DNA of 64,000 nucleotides, from NCBI GenBank assembly GCA_016866475.1, contig VGMF01000002.1:1-64000 (forward strand), in the 5' to 3' direction. How positions within the stretch are numbered: position 1 is the first letter of the stretch; the number at the start of each line of letters is the position of its first letter. This document shows, piece by piece, positions 17,044 through 25,951 of the stretch. The notes under the pieces were generated by a model, which had not been told where the DNA came from, ran no database searches, and saw only the letters and a program-made list of their open reading frames with translations. This DNA is from Chlamydiota bacterium (lineage in GTDB: Bacteria > Chlamydiota > Chlamydiia > Chlamydiales > RGXB01). The position numbers were made by a program, and so were the translations under genes.

Positions 17044-18273
17044 ATGAAAACTTACTTAAGTAAATATCTTCCTGCATTTGTAGCTTCACTGGCGGTTGCC
17101 TCTGGGTTACAGGCAGAAGAGCACAAATCTAAAGAGAATAAAGGGTCGAATTGCGTAGATCTGTGCTATGCAGGACCTAACTTCGATTGCAAGGATAATT
17201 GGGAAATTATGGGGGCCGCAGTTTACCAGCAAGTGCGCGTGCAAGGTGCAGAAGTTGCTGCTAGTAGTGATGCCCAAGCTAGATTTAGCCAAGTAGCTTA
17301 TCCTGTAAACGCTACAACAATTCAACAACCTGAGGATTTCTCATGGGGATTTAAAGTTGGTGCAGCCTACAGTGATTTCATAGACGACTACAGAGCAGCC
17401 ATCCGTTACAGCTATTTCAAAGCCATTTCAAACTCTAATTTGGAATCGGGTTACAATTATGGTTTTGCCCCTTCTGCTTTTGTTAATCGGGCATTATTTA
17501 ATATAAATTCACCAACCGGTGTATTTACTTCTGCTAATAGTGCATCAGTTCCTATAGTCGGTGGCCCTATTACAGGAAGCCCCAACTACCAAAACGTTTT
17601 GTTTCAAAACTTAGAATTAGGGACCTCTTCAATCATCAACTCCTTTCAAGTGACCCTTGAGAGACCTTCATTAACGACACAAAATCTTGAAATGACCCCC
17701 TACTATGGAGTCGCTACATCGATTATAACGCGTCGTCAGGTACAAGTTTTTTCAAATGATTACTTTGGTGGTGCTACCAATAACAACTATAATTTTTATA
17801 ACACAGCTAATGGAGCGTTTTTCCAAAACTACCAGAAATTTACATGGTGGGGTGTTGGACCTTTAGCAGGTCTACGGGCAAGTTTTATGTTTGGTTCCAA
17901 CGTGAGTATTTACGGGGATGTCTACGGTGCATTGACCTACGGACAATGTTCATCAAGAGCCAGCACGTTCTCAAAAAGAGTTACAGCTGTTTCTGCATCT
18001 GTTCAAACAGCGGCCGTTTACTTGCCCCTTGAAGCGGCTCTTGAGCAAAGAATGTTCCAATTTTCACCTGAAATGGACTTCAACATCGGTATTCGTTGGG
18101 AAGAAAAATTCTCCGATGACACTAAACGTATTAGGCTGCAAATTGGATATGAAGCTGCCTTTTACTTCCAAACCATGAAGACAATTGTTAACGATACACT
18201 CACCTACAGAACAGAAGATGGTGCAGGGTTAGGGATACAAGGGCTTGTTTTACAGGGAATGTTCGATTTCTAA
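17044..18273 (+). CDS. MOMP-like outer-membrane protein (paralogue 5)
   Basis: The longest paralogue (409 residues), with AGAGG upstream of the start. The signal peptide ends near LQAEE; DCVDLC...NFDC has the three family cysteines of the pattern CxxLCxxxPxxxC. The extra length comes mainly from a Ser/Asn/Pro-rich insertion around residues 155-185, probably an enlarged surface loop. Landmarks are WGFKVGAAY, NYQKFTWWGVGP, FSPEMDFNIGIRW and EDGAGLGIQGLVLQGMFDF. The convergent glycosyltransferase-like genes begin after its terminator. Confidence 0.92.
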   Translation: MKTYLSKYLPAFVASLAVASGLQAEEHKSKENKGSNCVDLCYAGPNFDCKDNWEIMGAAVYQQVRVQGAEVAASSDAQARFSQVAYPVNATTIQQPEDFSWGFKVGAAYSDFIDDYRAAIRYSYFKAISNSNLESGYNYGFAPSAFVNRALFNINSPTGVFTSANSASVPIVGGPITGSPNYQNVLFQNLELGTSSIINSFQVTLERPSLTTQNLEMTPYYGVATSIITRRQVQVFSNDYFGGATNNNYNFYNTANGAFFQNYQKFTWWGVGPLAGLRASFMFGSNVSIYGDVYGALTYGQCSSRASTFSKRVTAVSASVQTAAVYLPLEAALEQRMFQFSPEMDFNIGIRWEEKFSDDTKRIRLQIGYEAAFYFQTMKTIVNDTLTYRTEDGAGLGIQGLVLQGMFDF

Positions 18274-18305
18274 AACATAGTTTGATCCAGCAGTGTTTCA
18301 ACAAG

Positions 18306-18333
18306 AAGGGCGCCATAAGGCGCCCTTTTTTTT
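18306..18333 (+). terminator. Terminator after MOMP-like 5
   Basis: Perfect 9-base stem AAGGGCGCC / GGCGCCCTT with loop ATAA and a T run. It lies between convergent genes. Confidence 0.88.
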
Positions 18334-18427
18334 AGTCTTTTAAAAGGTTCAATCATAATTTAAAAACTATATATTCCATTTGGAACCGTCTTAAAAACTT
18401 TTAGATTGGGAATATTTCTGAATAGGT

Positions 18428-19471
18428 CTAGGGTTGTTTTTGGATTTTTTTTTCCATTTCAAGAGACTTGATCAAGTACTGGCTATTATTACCAAGACCA
18501 AAAAAGAAAAAATGCCTCTTTAACGCGAAATCCAGATGTTGGATCAACGAGTTACTGTCGTCATAATGCCATAGATGTTTGAACTGATTGCCAAAGCCGG
18601 CTTTCAAGGGATAGGAATTACAATATTTTGCAAAAATAGCGGATAGGACATGCTCTTCGGGGAATACCGATAAAAAGGGGAATCCGCTTTCGCAACAGGC
18701 ATAATAGTCCTGCAAAAATTTTTCAACCGGAGGGTAGGAAAAATCCAATCCAAACACGGGAGTTGCGATCCTATAATGCACGAGGGGGTTAATCCCGGTA
18801 ATTTTTTCTAGATGGGAAAGAGAAAAAGTTGTGAAGTTAACCCTTGACATGATTTTATCTTTTACCAAAAAAGCACGATTTGATTTAAGAGCCAAAAAAA
18901 TCGGGTCTAAAGACCTGAGGGGCATCAGTCTGGCATCCACCCATAAAACATGTGGAAAGCCTAAATTTTTTGCCTCAAGCATTAAAAATATTTTAAAGCT
19001 GTACGGAACAGCTGCGTATTGCATCTCTTTTCCTGTCGGATTGGGAAACCCGCCAATCCGAAAATAAACATACCCATCATATCCGATCGCTTCCAAATTT
19101 TTGAGCATTTGAGAAATCAATTCAGGATTCCTTTTTTTTGAGCCGTCGATTGTGGTTACAATACAGCGATTTGACCCTTTGTTTACCTTCACTAGTCTTT
19201 TCGTCTGATCGTTTGAGAAGAGCTTTTGCGTACACCCCATTAAGACCCGTTGATACAAATGTTCTTTCATTTCTAGAAATGAAGAATCATCGAGAGAAAG
19301 CTTCTCTTTTTCCATCAAGAAAAGGGAATCGATATTTTTTTGTATTGAGGAATTTTGCATCTGCTCCTCAATTTTTTTTAAAAATAGTTCCTCACTTTCT
19401 TCATGGGTTGGTAATTCAAAGAAAAAAGGGCTTAGATTTAGGAATAAAGAGAAGAATAGTATCTGAAACAT
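18428..19471 (-). CDS. Putative exported glycosyltransferase-like protein (paralogue of 19479)
   Basis: Start is set at 19471 (MFQILFFSLF), seven bases after the upstream gene stops; the open frame upstream lies inside that gene. The N-terminus is strongly hydrophobic for about 17 residues. The core shares with its neighbour the pattern TIDGSKKRNPELISQML, GYDGYVYFRIGG, PYSFKIFLMLEAK, LWVDARLMPLRS and FPEEHVLSAIF. The VDAR segment sits where GT-A enzymes have their DxD, so I infer a nucleotide-sugar-dependent transferase. No family name can be assigned with certainty. Confidence 0.6.
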   Translation of the reverse strand: MFQILFFSLFLNLSPFFFELPTHEESEELFLKKIEEQMQNSSIQKNIDSLFLMEKEKLSLDDSSFLEMKEHLYQRVLMGCTQKLFSNDQTKRLVKVNKGSNRCIVTTIDGSKKRNPELISQMLKNLEAIGYDGYVYFRIGGFPNPTGKEMQYAAVPYSFKIFLMLEAKNLGFPHVLWVDARLMPLRSLDPIFLALKSNRAFLVKDKIMSRVNFTTFSLSHLEKITGINPLVHYRIATPVFGLDFSYPPVEKFLQDYYACCESGFPFLSVFPEEHVLSAIFAKYCNSYPLKAGFGNQFKHLWHYDDSNSLIQHLDFALKRHFFFFGLGNNSQYLIKSLEMEKKIQKQP

Positions 19472-19478
19472 GCGTACC

Positions 19479-20528
19479 TTAGGGAAAAATAATCTTGGAA
19501 ATTTCGTCAACACCCTCGTTGGAAACACCAAAAAAGAAGTATTGTTTCTTTTTTGAAAATACTGCCAATTTTTGGTCGGTTTTCGAGGACTGGGAATAGA
19601 GGTAGAGTTTGGCCCATATCTCAGGTGCCCTTTCATTTAAAAAACCGGCATCAGGAAAATGCTTCTCAAAAAGAGCTGCAAGAAAGATCTCCTCAGGATA
19701 ACAGGAAAAAAAGGGGAGGCCACTTTGACAGCCGCGATAAAATCCGTCGATCACATTTTTTACACCGAGATGGGACATTTTAAGACCCAATACGGGTGTT
19801 GCCAAAGCGCGGTTTTTTTCGTATCGGGTGCAGGTTAATTCAAATATGGAGACTTGAGATATTTGAAAGATTTTACTAGCGTCAACGGTATGGGTAAGAT
19901 TCAAAAGCGAGCCGTATTGCTCCATAAAATCAAAAAGCGGCTTGATATCTCGAAGCGGGCTCAATCTTGCGTCCAACCAGAGCACTAAATCAAAACCTAA
20001 CTGTCTAGCCTCCTCCATCAGAAATATTTTAAAGGCGTAGGGGGTAGCGCACAAATTCAGTTCTATTCCGCGTGGGGTCGGGTAGCCCCCTATTCTATAG
20101 TACAGATATCCATTAAAACCGGTATCCTCAAGCGCCTTCTTCAAGTTATCCAGAAGATCTCTTGGTCTTCTTTTACTAAATCCAATACAGCTTACAACCA
20201 GATTTTTCCCCCCTCCATTGATTTTGATCAAATTTTTTGAGGGGAGCTCTTGACCCTCTCCATCTGTAAGGCGCATGTTTAAAGCGATGTCGATTCGTTT
20301 TAGAACCGGGTCGAGCCCTTTTTTGAATGCGGATTGAGAATGGATGTTCCTTAGCGTTTTCTCTTGTTCATAGATTTTTTCCAAATTCTTTTCAAAAGGG
20401 TGCTGATCCAATAGAGAATCAATCGCCTTGAAATCTTCGTAAGTGGGATTTTTTGTTTCGGGATACTCTATATAAAATGGGGAAATATTGAGGAAAAAAA
20501 TGAGCGTTCTATAAAAAGGGGCTTGCAT
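19479..20528 (-). CDS. Putative exported glycosyltransferase-like protein (paralogue of 18428)
   Basis: A 349-residue protein closely related in pattern to the next gene downstream: CIGFSKRRPRDLLDNLKKAL, GFNGYLYYRIGGYPTPRG, PYAFKIFLMEEARQLGF, LWLDARLSPLRD and CYPEEIFLAALFEKHF. Residues 5-20 (FYRTLIFFLNISPFYI) form a hydrophobic N-terminus after a positive charge. The tandem pair probably arose by duplication. Divergent from the exostosin-like gene at 20595 with only 66 bases between the starts. Glycosyltransferase function is inferred from the alpha/beta pattern and the DAR segment, not proven. Confidence 0.6.
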   Translation of the reverse strand: MQAPFYRTLIFFLNISPFYIEYPETKNPTYEDFKAIDSLLDQHPFEKNLEKIYEQEKTLRNIHSQSAFKKGLDPVLKRIDIALNMRLTDGEGQELPSKNLIKINGGGKNLVVSCIGFSKRRPRDLLDNLKKALEDTGFNGYLYYRIGGYPTPRGIELNLCATPYAFKIFLMEEARQLGFDLVLWLDARLSPLRDIKPLFDFMEQYGSLLNLTHTVDASKIFQISQVSIFELTCTRYEKNRALATPVLGLKMSHLGVKNVIDGFYRGCQSGLPFFSCYPEEIFLAALFEKHFPDAGFLNERAPEIWAKLYLYSQSSKTDQKLAVFSKKKQYFFFGVSNEGVDEISKIIFP

Positions 20529-20594
20529 AGGGCTTCTAAAATTTTTAAAAAAAGAGTCTTTAAATTAACTCTTTTATAAGCAATCATACTCTTT

Positions 20595-21617
20595 ATGTCT
20601 AAATTGTGGGTCTCTATTTTTTTTATTATTGGTGGGTTAAACTCTTTTATACAGAGCGAAGCCCCTTTGGAATGGCACAGAACAGATCTTATCTGGAACT
20701 TCGGATTAAGGGCATTGTGTGACGTGGGTGTAGAAGATCCACCTGAGGTCTATTTTAAAACTTGGGAGTATCCCTATAAAAAAGAAAATTACTCCTCCTT
20801 ACGAAACGGTTCTCTGGTATGGCTTAGACCCTCTTTTTTAAAATGTTTTTATAGGGATTATCTAAAGAATCTCGATAAAAAAATTGTGATTGTAATTTCA
20901 GATGGGGATCAATCTTTTCCCAAAGATTGTGGTTTGAACCCCACAGAGGTCGAAAATTTTCTAAATCACCCTTGTATCCAGCATGTATTCACACAAAATT
21001 TTGATTACAAAGGTCAGTCGAAAAAAGTGAGCCCCATCCCTATAGGGATCGATTTTCACTCCGTAGCATTTAAAGGGGGATACTGGGGAGATCAGGGGAC
21101 ACCGCAAAATCAGGAGACGTATTTGAAAAACCTCATCGCTGAGGCACCACCTACAAGATCAAGAAAAATACGAGCTTTTGTAGATTTTCAACATAGCGAA
21201 TCGATGCGTGCCTCTTTCCAAAGATATAAAGAATTTGGTGAGGACAGAACGTCAATTTTTGAAAAAATACGTAAAAGCGGCGTTGTAGATTTTGGTTCCA
21301 AGATGCCCAGGCAAGCGCTTTGGAAAACAAAAATTTCTTATGCATTTTCGATAAGCCCTTGGGGAAACGGTCTGGATTGTCATAGAACTTGGGAAGATCT
21401 CGCTTTGGGTTGTATCCTGATCGTTAAAACCTCCTCTTTGGATAGATTATACGATGGGTTACCTGTTGTCATAGTTAAAGATTGGAATGAGATCACCGAG
21501 GAAAATCTCCATAGATGGTTTGAGCTTTACAAAGACGCGTCTGAAAATAGTTTCTATCGAGAAAAAATCACGAACAAATATTGGTTTGAAAAAATACTAT
21601 CCAAAAAAAGTCTTTGA
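20595..21617 (+). CDS. Exostosin-like (GT47-type) glycosyltransferase with signal peptide
   Basis: A 340-residue GT-B-type protein. The C-terminal third has the nucleotide-sugar-binding signature of exostosin-like enzymes: FSISPWGNGLDCHRTWEDLA followed by LGCILIVKTSSLDRLYDGLPVVIVKDW. The N-terminal LWVSIFFIIGGLNSFIQSEA looks like a cleavable signal peptide, unusual for an enzyme that needs nucleotide sugars. The gene lies in the middle of the MOMP-like array, divergent from two other GT-like genes. Confidence 0.72.
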   Translation: MSKLWVSIFFIIGGLNSFIQSEAPLEWHRTDLIWNFGLRALCDVGVEDPPEVYFKTWEYPYKKENYSSLRNGSLVWLRPSFLKCFYRDYLKNLDKKIVIVISDGDQSFPKDCGLNPTEVENFLNHPCIQHVFTQNFDYKGQSKKVSPIPIGIDFHSVAFKGGYWGDQGTPQNQETYLKNLIAEAPPTRSRKIRAFVDFQHSESMRASFQRYKEFGEDRTSIFEKIRKSGVVDFGSKMPRQALWKTKISYAFSISPWGNGLDCHRTWEDLALGCILIVKTSSLDRLYDGLPVVIVKDWNEITEENLHRWFELYKDASENSFYREKITNKYWFEKILSKKSL

Positions 21618-21640
21618 TATTCTGTTTTTTCTTTTCTTGA

Positions 21641-21680
21641 GGGGACTGCTTTAATGTTATTGAAAGCCCCCTTTTTTTAA
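21641..21680 (+). terminator. Probable terminator after the exostosin-like gene
   Basis: AGGGG ... CCCCT outer stem with an inner CTTT/AAAG pair, then seven T. It is imperfect (an internal bulge). The remaining bases to 21931 hold no gene, only the promoter region of the next MOMP-like gene. Confidence 0.5.
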
Positions 21681-21931
21681 AACTTTTCGGCCTTATTACT
21701 AGATACGCTGTCGAAAACTTTTAAAAAATCTGTATAGAACGATCCGTTTTAGCTTTCCAAGCGAGTTATTTAAGAATCCTGTAAGATTTCTTTGTGTGTT
21801 GCAGGATGCCCCTAAACTTGATTCACAAGAGTTTTTCTTCCGTTCGTTCAAAAATTGTTTTCACTAATTGAGAACTTTTGTAAATAGAAGATAAGTGTAA
21901 AAATACTGTTTTAAATTCTATAGGATTTACC

Positions 21932-23104
21932 ATGAACAGAAAAATATCAAGTTCCTTACCGATGCTGTTCTTCACAGCCGGATTATTTGGAGCAGCGGGA
22001 AATAACTCAAGCAACACAAAGGATGTGAACCAAGAGTGTGCACCTCTTTGTTATGCAATACCTATTTTAGAGTGTGAATCACCCTGGGAGTTATCAGGGG
22101 CTGCGATTTATCAGCAATTCAGAGCCCAAGCATCAGAGATAGCTATCCTGAGCGGTGACACTGCGAACCAGCCAGGATTATTGAACAATACAGCACCTTT
22201 ATTTCAAAACCCCTCTTTTGCTGGAAACCCTCTAAATGCGTACGGGGTAGAAAATACCGAGGACTTTGGTTGGGGATTTAGAGTGGGACTTGGATACAGA
22301 ACATGGTACGATGACTGGAAAGTTAATGTGCGCTACACCTACTTAAAAACAATTACTAACAACCCAAGCCAAAATCTCGCCTACGGAATGGGATACAACC
22401 CATCGCAATATGCCAACCAGGTGATTAACGGACAATCGACACTCACACAAGCGGTTTTTGGAGGAGTTCAACGCTCTGCTTCACAATTATTTAGAAATTT
22501 GGATTGGGGTGTAAGCAATATTTTCAACGATTTAAATTTTACCTTATCCAGGCCAACAAAAATTTCTAAAGACCTTGAATTGACAACCTATTTAGGAATT
22601 GACGTCTCCTTTTTCACTAGAAGAGTCAATCCTGTCTTTACAAATGCTTTTGACAACGGATACCTGCTCCAGAGTGGTCTTTTTTACCAAAATTATCAAA
22701 AAATACAGTGGTGGGGTGTCGGTCCCATGATAGGCCTGCATTCAAGCTGGTATTTGGCATATGATTGGAGCTTCTACGGAGATGCTCATACGTCTTTAGA
22801 GTATGGTCTTTCCACTTCAAGAACCGCTACTGCATCCAAGTCAGCCTTCACATTGACAACCAGAGAAGCCACCATACAGAATGTGATGTACCAGTATAGC
22901 CCTAACTACCATTTTGCTTTGGGTCTATCCTGGAATAGGATTTTGGAAGAATTTGACACAAAGATCACTTTCAATATTGGGTACGAAGCTACCTACTATG
23001 GACAAGTGCTCAAATCTCTTATCCCGGAAATCAACTATAGAACGGTCAACAGTGCCGGTCTGGGGATTCAGGGCTTGGTATTATCCGGTGTTGTAGATTT
23101 CTAA
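21932..23104 (+). CDS. MOMP-like outer-membrane protein (paralogue 6)
   Basis: A 390-residue barrel. The signal peptide (SSLPMLFFTAGLFGAAG) precedes ECAPLCYAIPILEC. Landmarks are WGFRVGLGY, NYQKIQWWGVGP, YQYSPNYHFALGLSW and NSAGLGIQGLVLSGVVDF; here ENGAG is changed to NSAG. The insertion after residue 75 (Asn/Pro/Gly-rich) lengthens the first large loop. The upstream bases TTTTGTAAATAGAAGATA resemble those before paralogue 7. Confidence 0.91.
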   Translation: MNRKISSSLPMLFFTAGLFGAAGNNSSNTKDVNQECAPLCYAIPILECESPWELSGAAIYQQFRAQASEIAILSGDTANQPGLLNNTAPLFQNPSFAGNPLNAYGVENTEDFGWGFRVGLGYRTWYDDWKVNVRYTYLKTITNNPSQNLAYGMGYNPSQYANQVINGQSTLTQAVFGGVQRSASQLFRNLDWGVSNIFNDLNFTLSRPTKISKDLELTTYLGIDVSFFTRRVNPVFTNAFDNGYLLQSGLFYQNYQKIQWWGVGPMIGLHSSWYLAYDWSFYGDAHTSLEYGLSTSRTATASKSAFTLTTREATIQNVMYQYSPNYHFALGLSWNRILEEFDTKITFNIGYEATYYGQVLKSLIPEINYRTVNSAGLGIQGLVLSGVVDF

Positions 23105-23132
23105 TAACATCCATTTAAACAAGAAAAGGATC

Positions 23133-23161
23133 AATTCCGGCAGCAATGCCGGAATTTTTTT
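23133..23161 (+). terminator. Terminator after MOMP-like 6
   Basis: Perfect 9-base stem AATTCCGGC / GCCGGAATT with loop AGCAAT and a T run. Confidence 0.88.
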
Positions 23162-23280
23162 ATCTTTTTACATTTATGGAAAATCTGCCCTCTAGACTAT
23201 ATCAGAATAGGTTTTGAGGCACTTTTAAATATAGTTCTTTTTTTTAAAAAAAAGTTTTTGTAAATGGAAGATATCAGAAA

Positions 23281-23302
23281 AAGCCGTAGTTTAAGCTTAA
23301 CC
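23281..23302 (+). promoter_or_regulatory. Shared leader motif before MOMP-like 7
   Basis: AAGCCGTAGTTTAAGC followed by TTAACC, 17 bases before the ATG at 23319. Same motif as at 15614 and 14318, preceded by the conserved TTTTTGTAAATGGAAGATA. Confidence 0.5.
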
Positions 23303-23318
23303 CTTTAAAAGGTGGATC

Positions 23319-24437
23319 ATGAGTCTAAGTATTATGAGAATTCTTCCGATGGTCGTAGCATCGGCAGGTCTTTTTGGAGCAACCGCCCCAACACAAAAAA
23401 AGATCAATAAAAAAGATGTAAAAGATTGCAACTATCTTTGTTTACCAAATCCTATGCAGGAGTGTGATGCTCCGTTTGATATTTATGCAGCAGCGACTTA
23501 TCAGCAAGTGCGGACGCAAGCAGGGGAAGTGGCGGCTGTCACCAATGATAGATTGAACCAGATATTTCCTTCAGGCGCACTTGGAATTCAGCCTTATGAT
23601 GAATTTGCATGGGGTTTTCAGGTAGGAGCTGGTTACACAGATTACGAGAGGAATTGGAGATTAGGGGTAAACTACAATTTTTTCAAAGCGATTTTTAACA
23701 GGCCTTTCAGTGTAGCGTACGGGCAAGCGTATGCTCCTTCGCAGTACGCAAACTCACAAGTGGATAATACTAACCCAGGTCGTATTTTCAGCTCATCTCT
23801 TTTTACCAATCTTGAATATGGAAACTACACTCTTTTTAATAATGTCGATGTTCTCGCATCAAGACCAAGCATGATCACCCCCAATCTAGAGTTTACAACA
23901 CAGTTTGGTGTTGACGTCCAGTTCTTGCAAAGAAGACAGCTATCTGTTTTCACTAACTCCACGACAGATTCAACTCTTACAGGTTATATATCCAACCAAG
24001 GGGGATATTTCCAAAACTATCAAAAATACACTTGGTGGGGAGTTGGACCTGAAATTGCGTTCCATTCAAATTGGCATATGGGCAGTAATTTCTTCTTCTT
24101 TTTTGATGGACAAGGTTCGTTAGCTTACGGCTTGTCCACTGCAAGGAGCGCAACATTTTCCAAGCTGATTACAAACCAAAATGCCTTCATAGCACAAGAG
24201 GCAGCTACCCAAAATTTCATGTACCAATGGTCCCCTGCTATGAAATACCTTTTAGGATTATCATGGTCAAGGGTCATGGACAGCAGCGAGGCTAGACTTT
24301 CTTTTAAAATAGCCTATTCCTCCCAGTATTTCTTTTATCTGATGAGATCGATTCAACCTGAAGGTGCTTACCGCTCCGAGAATGGTGCTGGTTTTGGATT
24401 GCAAGGTTTGATCTTGAGTGGGGCGATCGACTTTTAA
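23319..24437 (+). CDS. MOMP-like outer-membrane protein (paralogue 7)
   Basis: A 372-residue barrel with AAGGTGG before the ATG. The signal peptide (IMRILPMVVASAGLFGATA) leads to DCNYLCLPNPMQEC. Landmarks are WGFQVGAGY, NYQKYTWWGVGP, YQWSPAMKYLLGLSW and SENGAGFGLQGLILSGAIDF. It is closest in pattern to paralogue 8 (both have TNDRLNxIFP and FLQRRQLSVFTN segments), suggesting a recent tandem duplication. Confidence 0.92.
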   Translation: MSLSIMRILPMVVASAGLFGATAPTQKKINKKDVKDCNYLCLPNPMQECDAPFDIYAAATYQQVRTQAGEVAAVTNDRLNQIFPSGALGIQPYDEFAWGFQVGAGYTDYERNWRLGVNYNFFKAIFNRPFSVAYGQAYAPSQYANSQVDNTNPGRIFSSSLFTNLEYGNYTLFNNVDVLASRPSMITPNLEFTTQFGVDVQFLQRRQLSVFTNSTTDSTLTGYISNQGGYFQNYQKYTWWGVGPEIAFHSNWHMGSNFFFFFDGQGSLAYGLSTARSATFSKLITNQNAFIAQEAATQNFMYQWSPAMKYLLGLSWSRVMDSSEARLSFKIAYSSQYFFYLMRSIQPEGAYRSENGAGFGLQGLILSGAIDF

Positions 24438-24464
24438 ACAAAAACGATCCAGCTTGTGTTTCGA

Positions 24465-24497
24465 ACAAAGGGCCTTTTCAAAGGCCCTTTGTTTTTT
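24465..24497 (+). terminator. Terminator after MOMP-like 7
   Basis: Stem ACAAAGGGCCTT / AAGGCCCTTTGT (nearly perfect, small loop) with a run of T. Confidence 0.88.
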
Positions 24498-24646
24498 TAA
24501 TGGTGAAGACGGTTTTTTTATAAACAAGACCCCACCAACTATTAAAAAAGGCCTAATCATTTGAGAATGCCTTAAGGAACCGATTTACAACCAAAAACAA
24601 AAGTATTTGTTGAATCGAAAATTGATTCTTTCTACAAGAGGGTGTT

Positions 24647-25834
24647 ATGGTAAAAAACGCTCCTTATCTATTTGGTGGCATTCTTACAGCAGGTTCTCTA
24701 GCCGTTTTTTCTTTTATTTCCCCTTTTGGCAATCGATTTTTTTCTGAAAAAAATTTCCCGGTAGGGAATGAAATTTTTCTAGGAGCTGTACAAAGAAAAG
24801 GTGGTACCCAATTGCAAGAGGGGTGCACTTTTTTGGAATATGCCGCCCCTCAGATTGGTTGCGATTATGCCTTTGATATAGGTGCCGCTGCTACCTATTT
24901 TATCTCTTCAGCACAAGGGGGAGAGGTAGCCGTTCTTACAAATGACCGACTCAACAGCATCTTTCCTACAGGCGGCGTCGGAATCCAGCCCCCAGAGTCC
25001 TTCTCATGGGCTTTCAAAGTCCATGTTGGACATAAAATTGAGCATGGGAACTGGTTTCTTTTGTCGGAATATAACTATTATAAATCTATTTCAAACTCGG
25101 GTTACAAAACTAGTTACGGACAAGCTTTGGCCCCCTCTGCATATGCAAACCAGCAAATCGATAGCACCCCATTTCATACCACCCTTTTTTCCAGCTTGGA
25201 AATGGGGACCTATACGCTGTTAAACAACGTATGTTTGATTCTATGCCGTCCAAGTTTGATCACTCCTGACCTCGAATTCACTACCCTTTTCGGGATGGAC
25301 TCCAATTTTTTGCAAAGAAGGCAGATAAGTGTCTTCACCAATGCAACAACGGATACCGCCTCGGTTGGTTTTATTAGTTCTTTGGGGGGCTATTTTCAAA
25401 ATTACCAAAAAATAACCTGGTGGGGTGTTGGCCCCTCTATTGGTTTTAAGACTCGATGGAATTTAGGGAGCAATTTCTATTTTTTGGCAAATGCCAATGG
25501 TGCTTTAACCTATGGGAACGCTACATCACGCACAGCTACCTCAATTAAAAGAGTTACTAGCAGTGGATCCGGTTTTATCAATTACACCGGATTAGAGGCT
25601 GCCGTGCAGAGTGGAATGTACCAATACGCTCCCTCTATGCGTTACCTGATCGGAATTGATTACGAGTATCTTTGTTTTGGAGAAAAAACCCAGGTAAATT
25701 TTCAAATTGCTTACGAGACAGCCTACTATTTTAATTTGATACGCTCTATCAATCCCGAAGGGGCTTACCGTGCCGAAAATGGTGCTGGCTACGGCATCCA
25801 AGGATTGGTTCTTCGGGCTGGAGTTACCTTCTAG
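24647..25834 (+). CDS. MOMP-like outer-membrane protein (paralogue 8)
   Basis: A 395-residue barrel with a longer N-terminal region: a signal/anchor stretch FGGILTAGSLAVFSFI, then about 35 extra residues before the family cysteines, which here read GCTFLEYAAPQIGC (the CxxLC pair is reduced to one Cys). Landmarks are WAFKVHVGH, NYQKITWWGVGP, YQYAPSMRYLIGIDY and ENGAGYGIQGLVLRAGVTF with terminal Phe. AGAGGG precedes the start. No good terminator is visible before the convergent dus gene. Confidence 0.9.
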   Translation: MVKNAPYLFGGILTAGSLAVFSFISPFGNRFFSEKNFPVGNEIFLGAVQRKGGTQLQEGCTFLEYAAPQIGCDYAFDIGAAATYFISSAQGGEVAVLTNDRLNSIFPTGGVGIQPPESFSWAFKVHVGHKIEHGNWFLLSEYNYYKSISNSGYKTSYGQALAPSAYANQQIDSTPFHTTLFSSLEMGTYTLLNNVCLILCRPSLITPDLEFTTLFGMDSNFLQRRQISVFTNATTDTASVGFISSLGGYFQNYQKITWWGVGPSIGFKTRWNLGSNFYFLANANGALTYGNATSRTATSIKRVTSSGSGFINYTGLEAAVQSGMYQYAPSMRYLIGIDYEYLCFGEKTQVNFQIAYETAYYFNLIRSINPEGAYRAENGAGYGIQGLVLRAGVTF

Positions 25835-25951
25835 GGGTCTTGAAGCAAGAAAAATTGCGGTCGTGCGATTGCATTTTTTTAAAAAAGCTTTCAAAGCATT
25901 TTCTCTAGAATTTAGTTAAAAGCGCCATTTTTTTCTTGGATTAGCCGAGAT

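Noticed and set aside
11622-25834. CRISPR or direct-repeat array suggested by recurring motifs
   Set aside because: The repeats are coding signatures of paralogous proteins, spaced by about a kilobase or more, not an array.
25835-25951. Terminator after MOMP-like 8
   Set aside because: A T-run is present after ATTGC, but no stem of adequate length forms.
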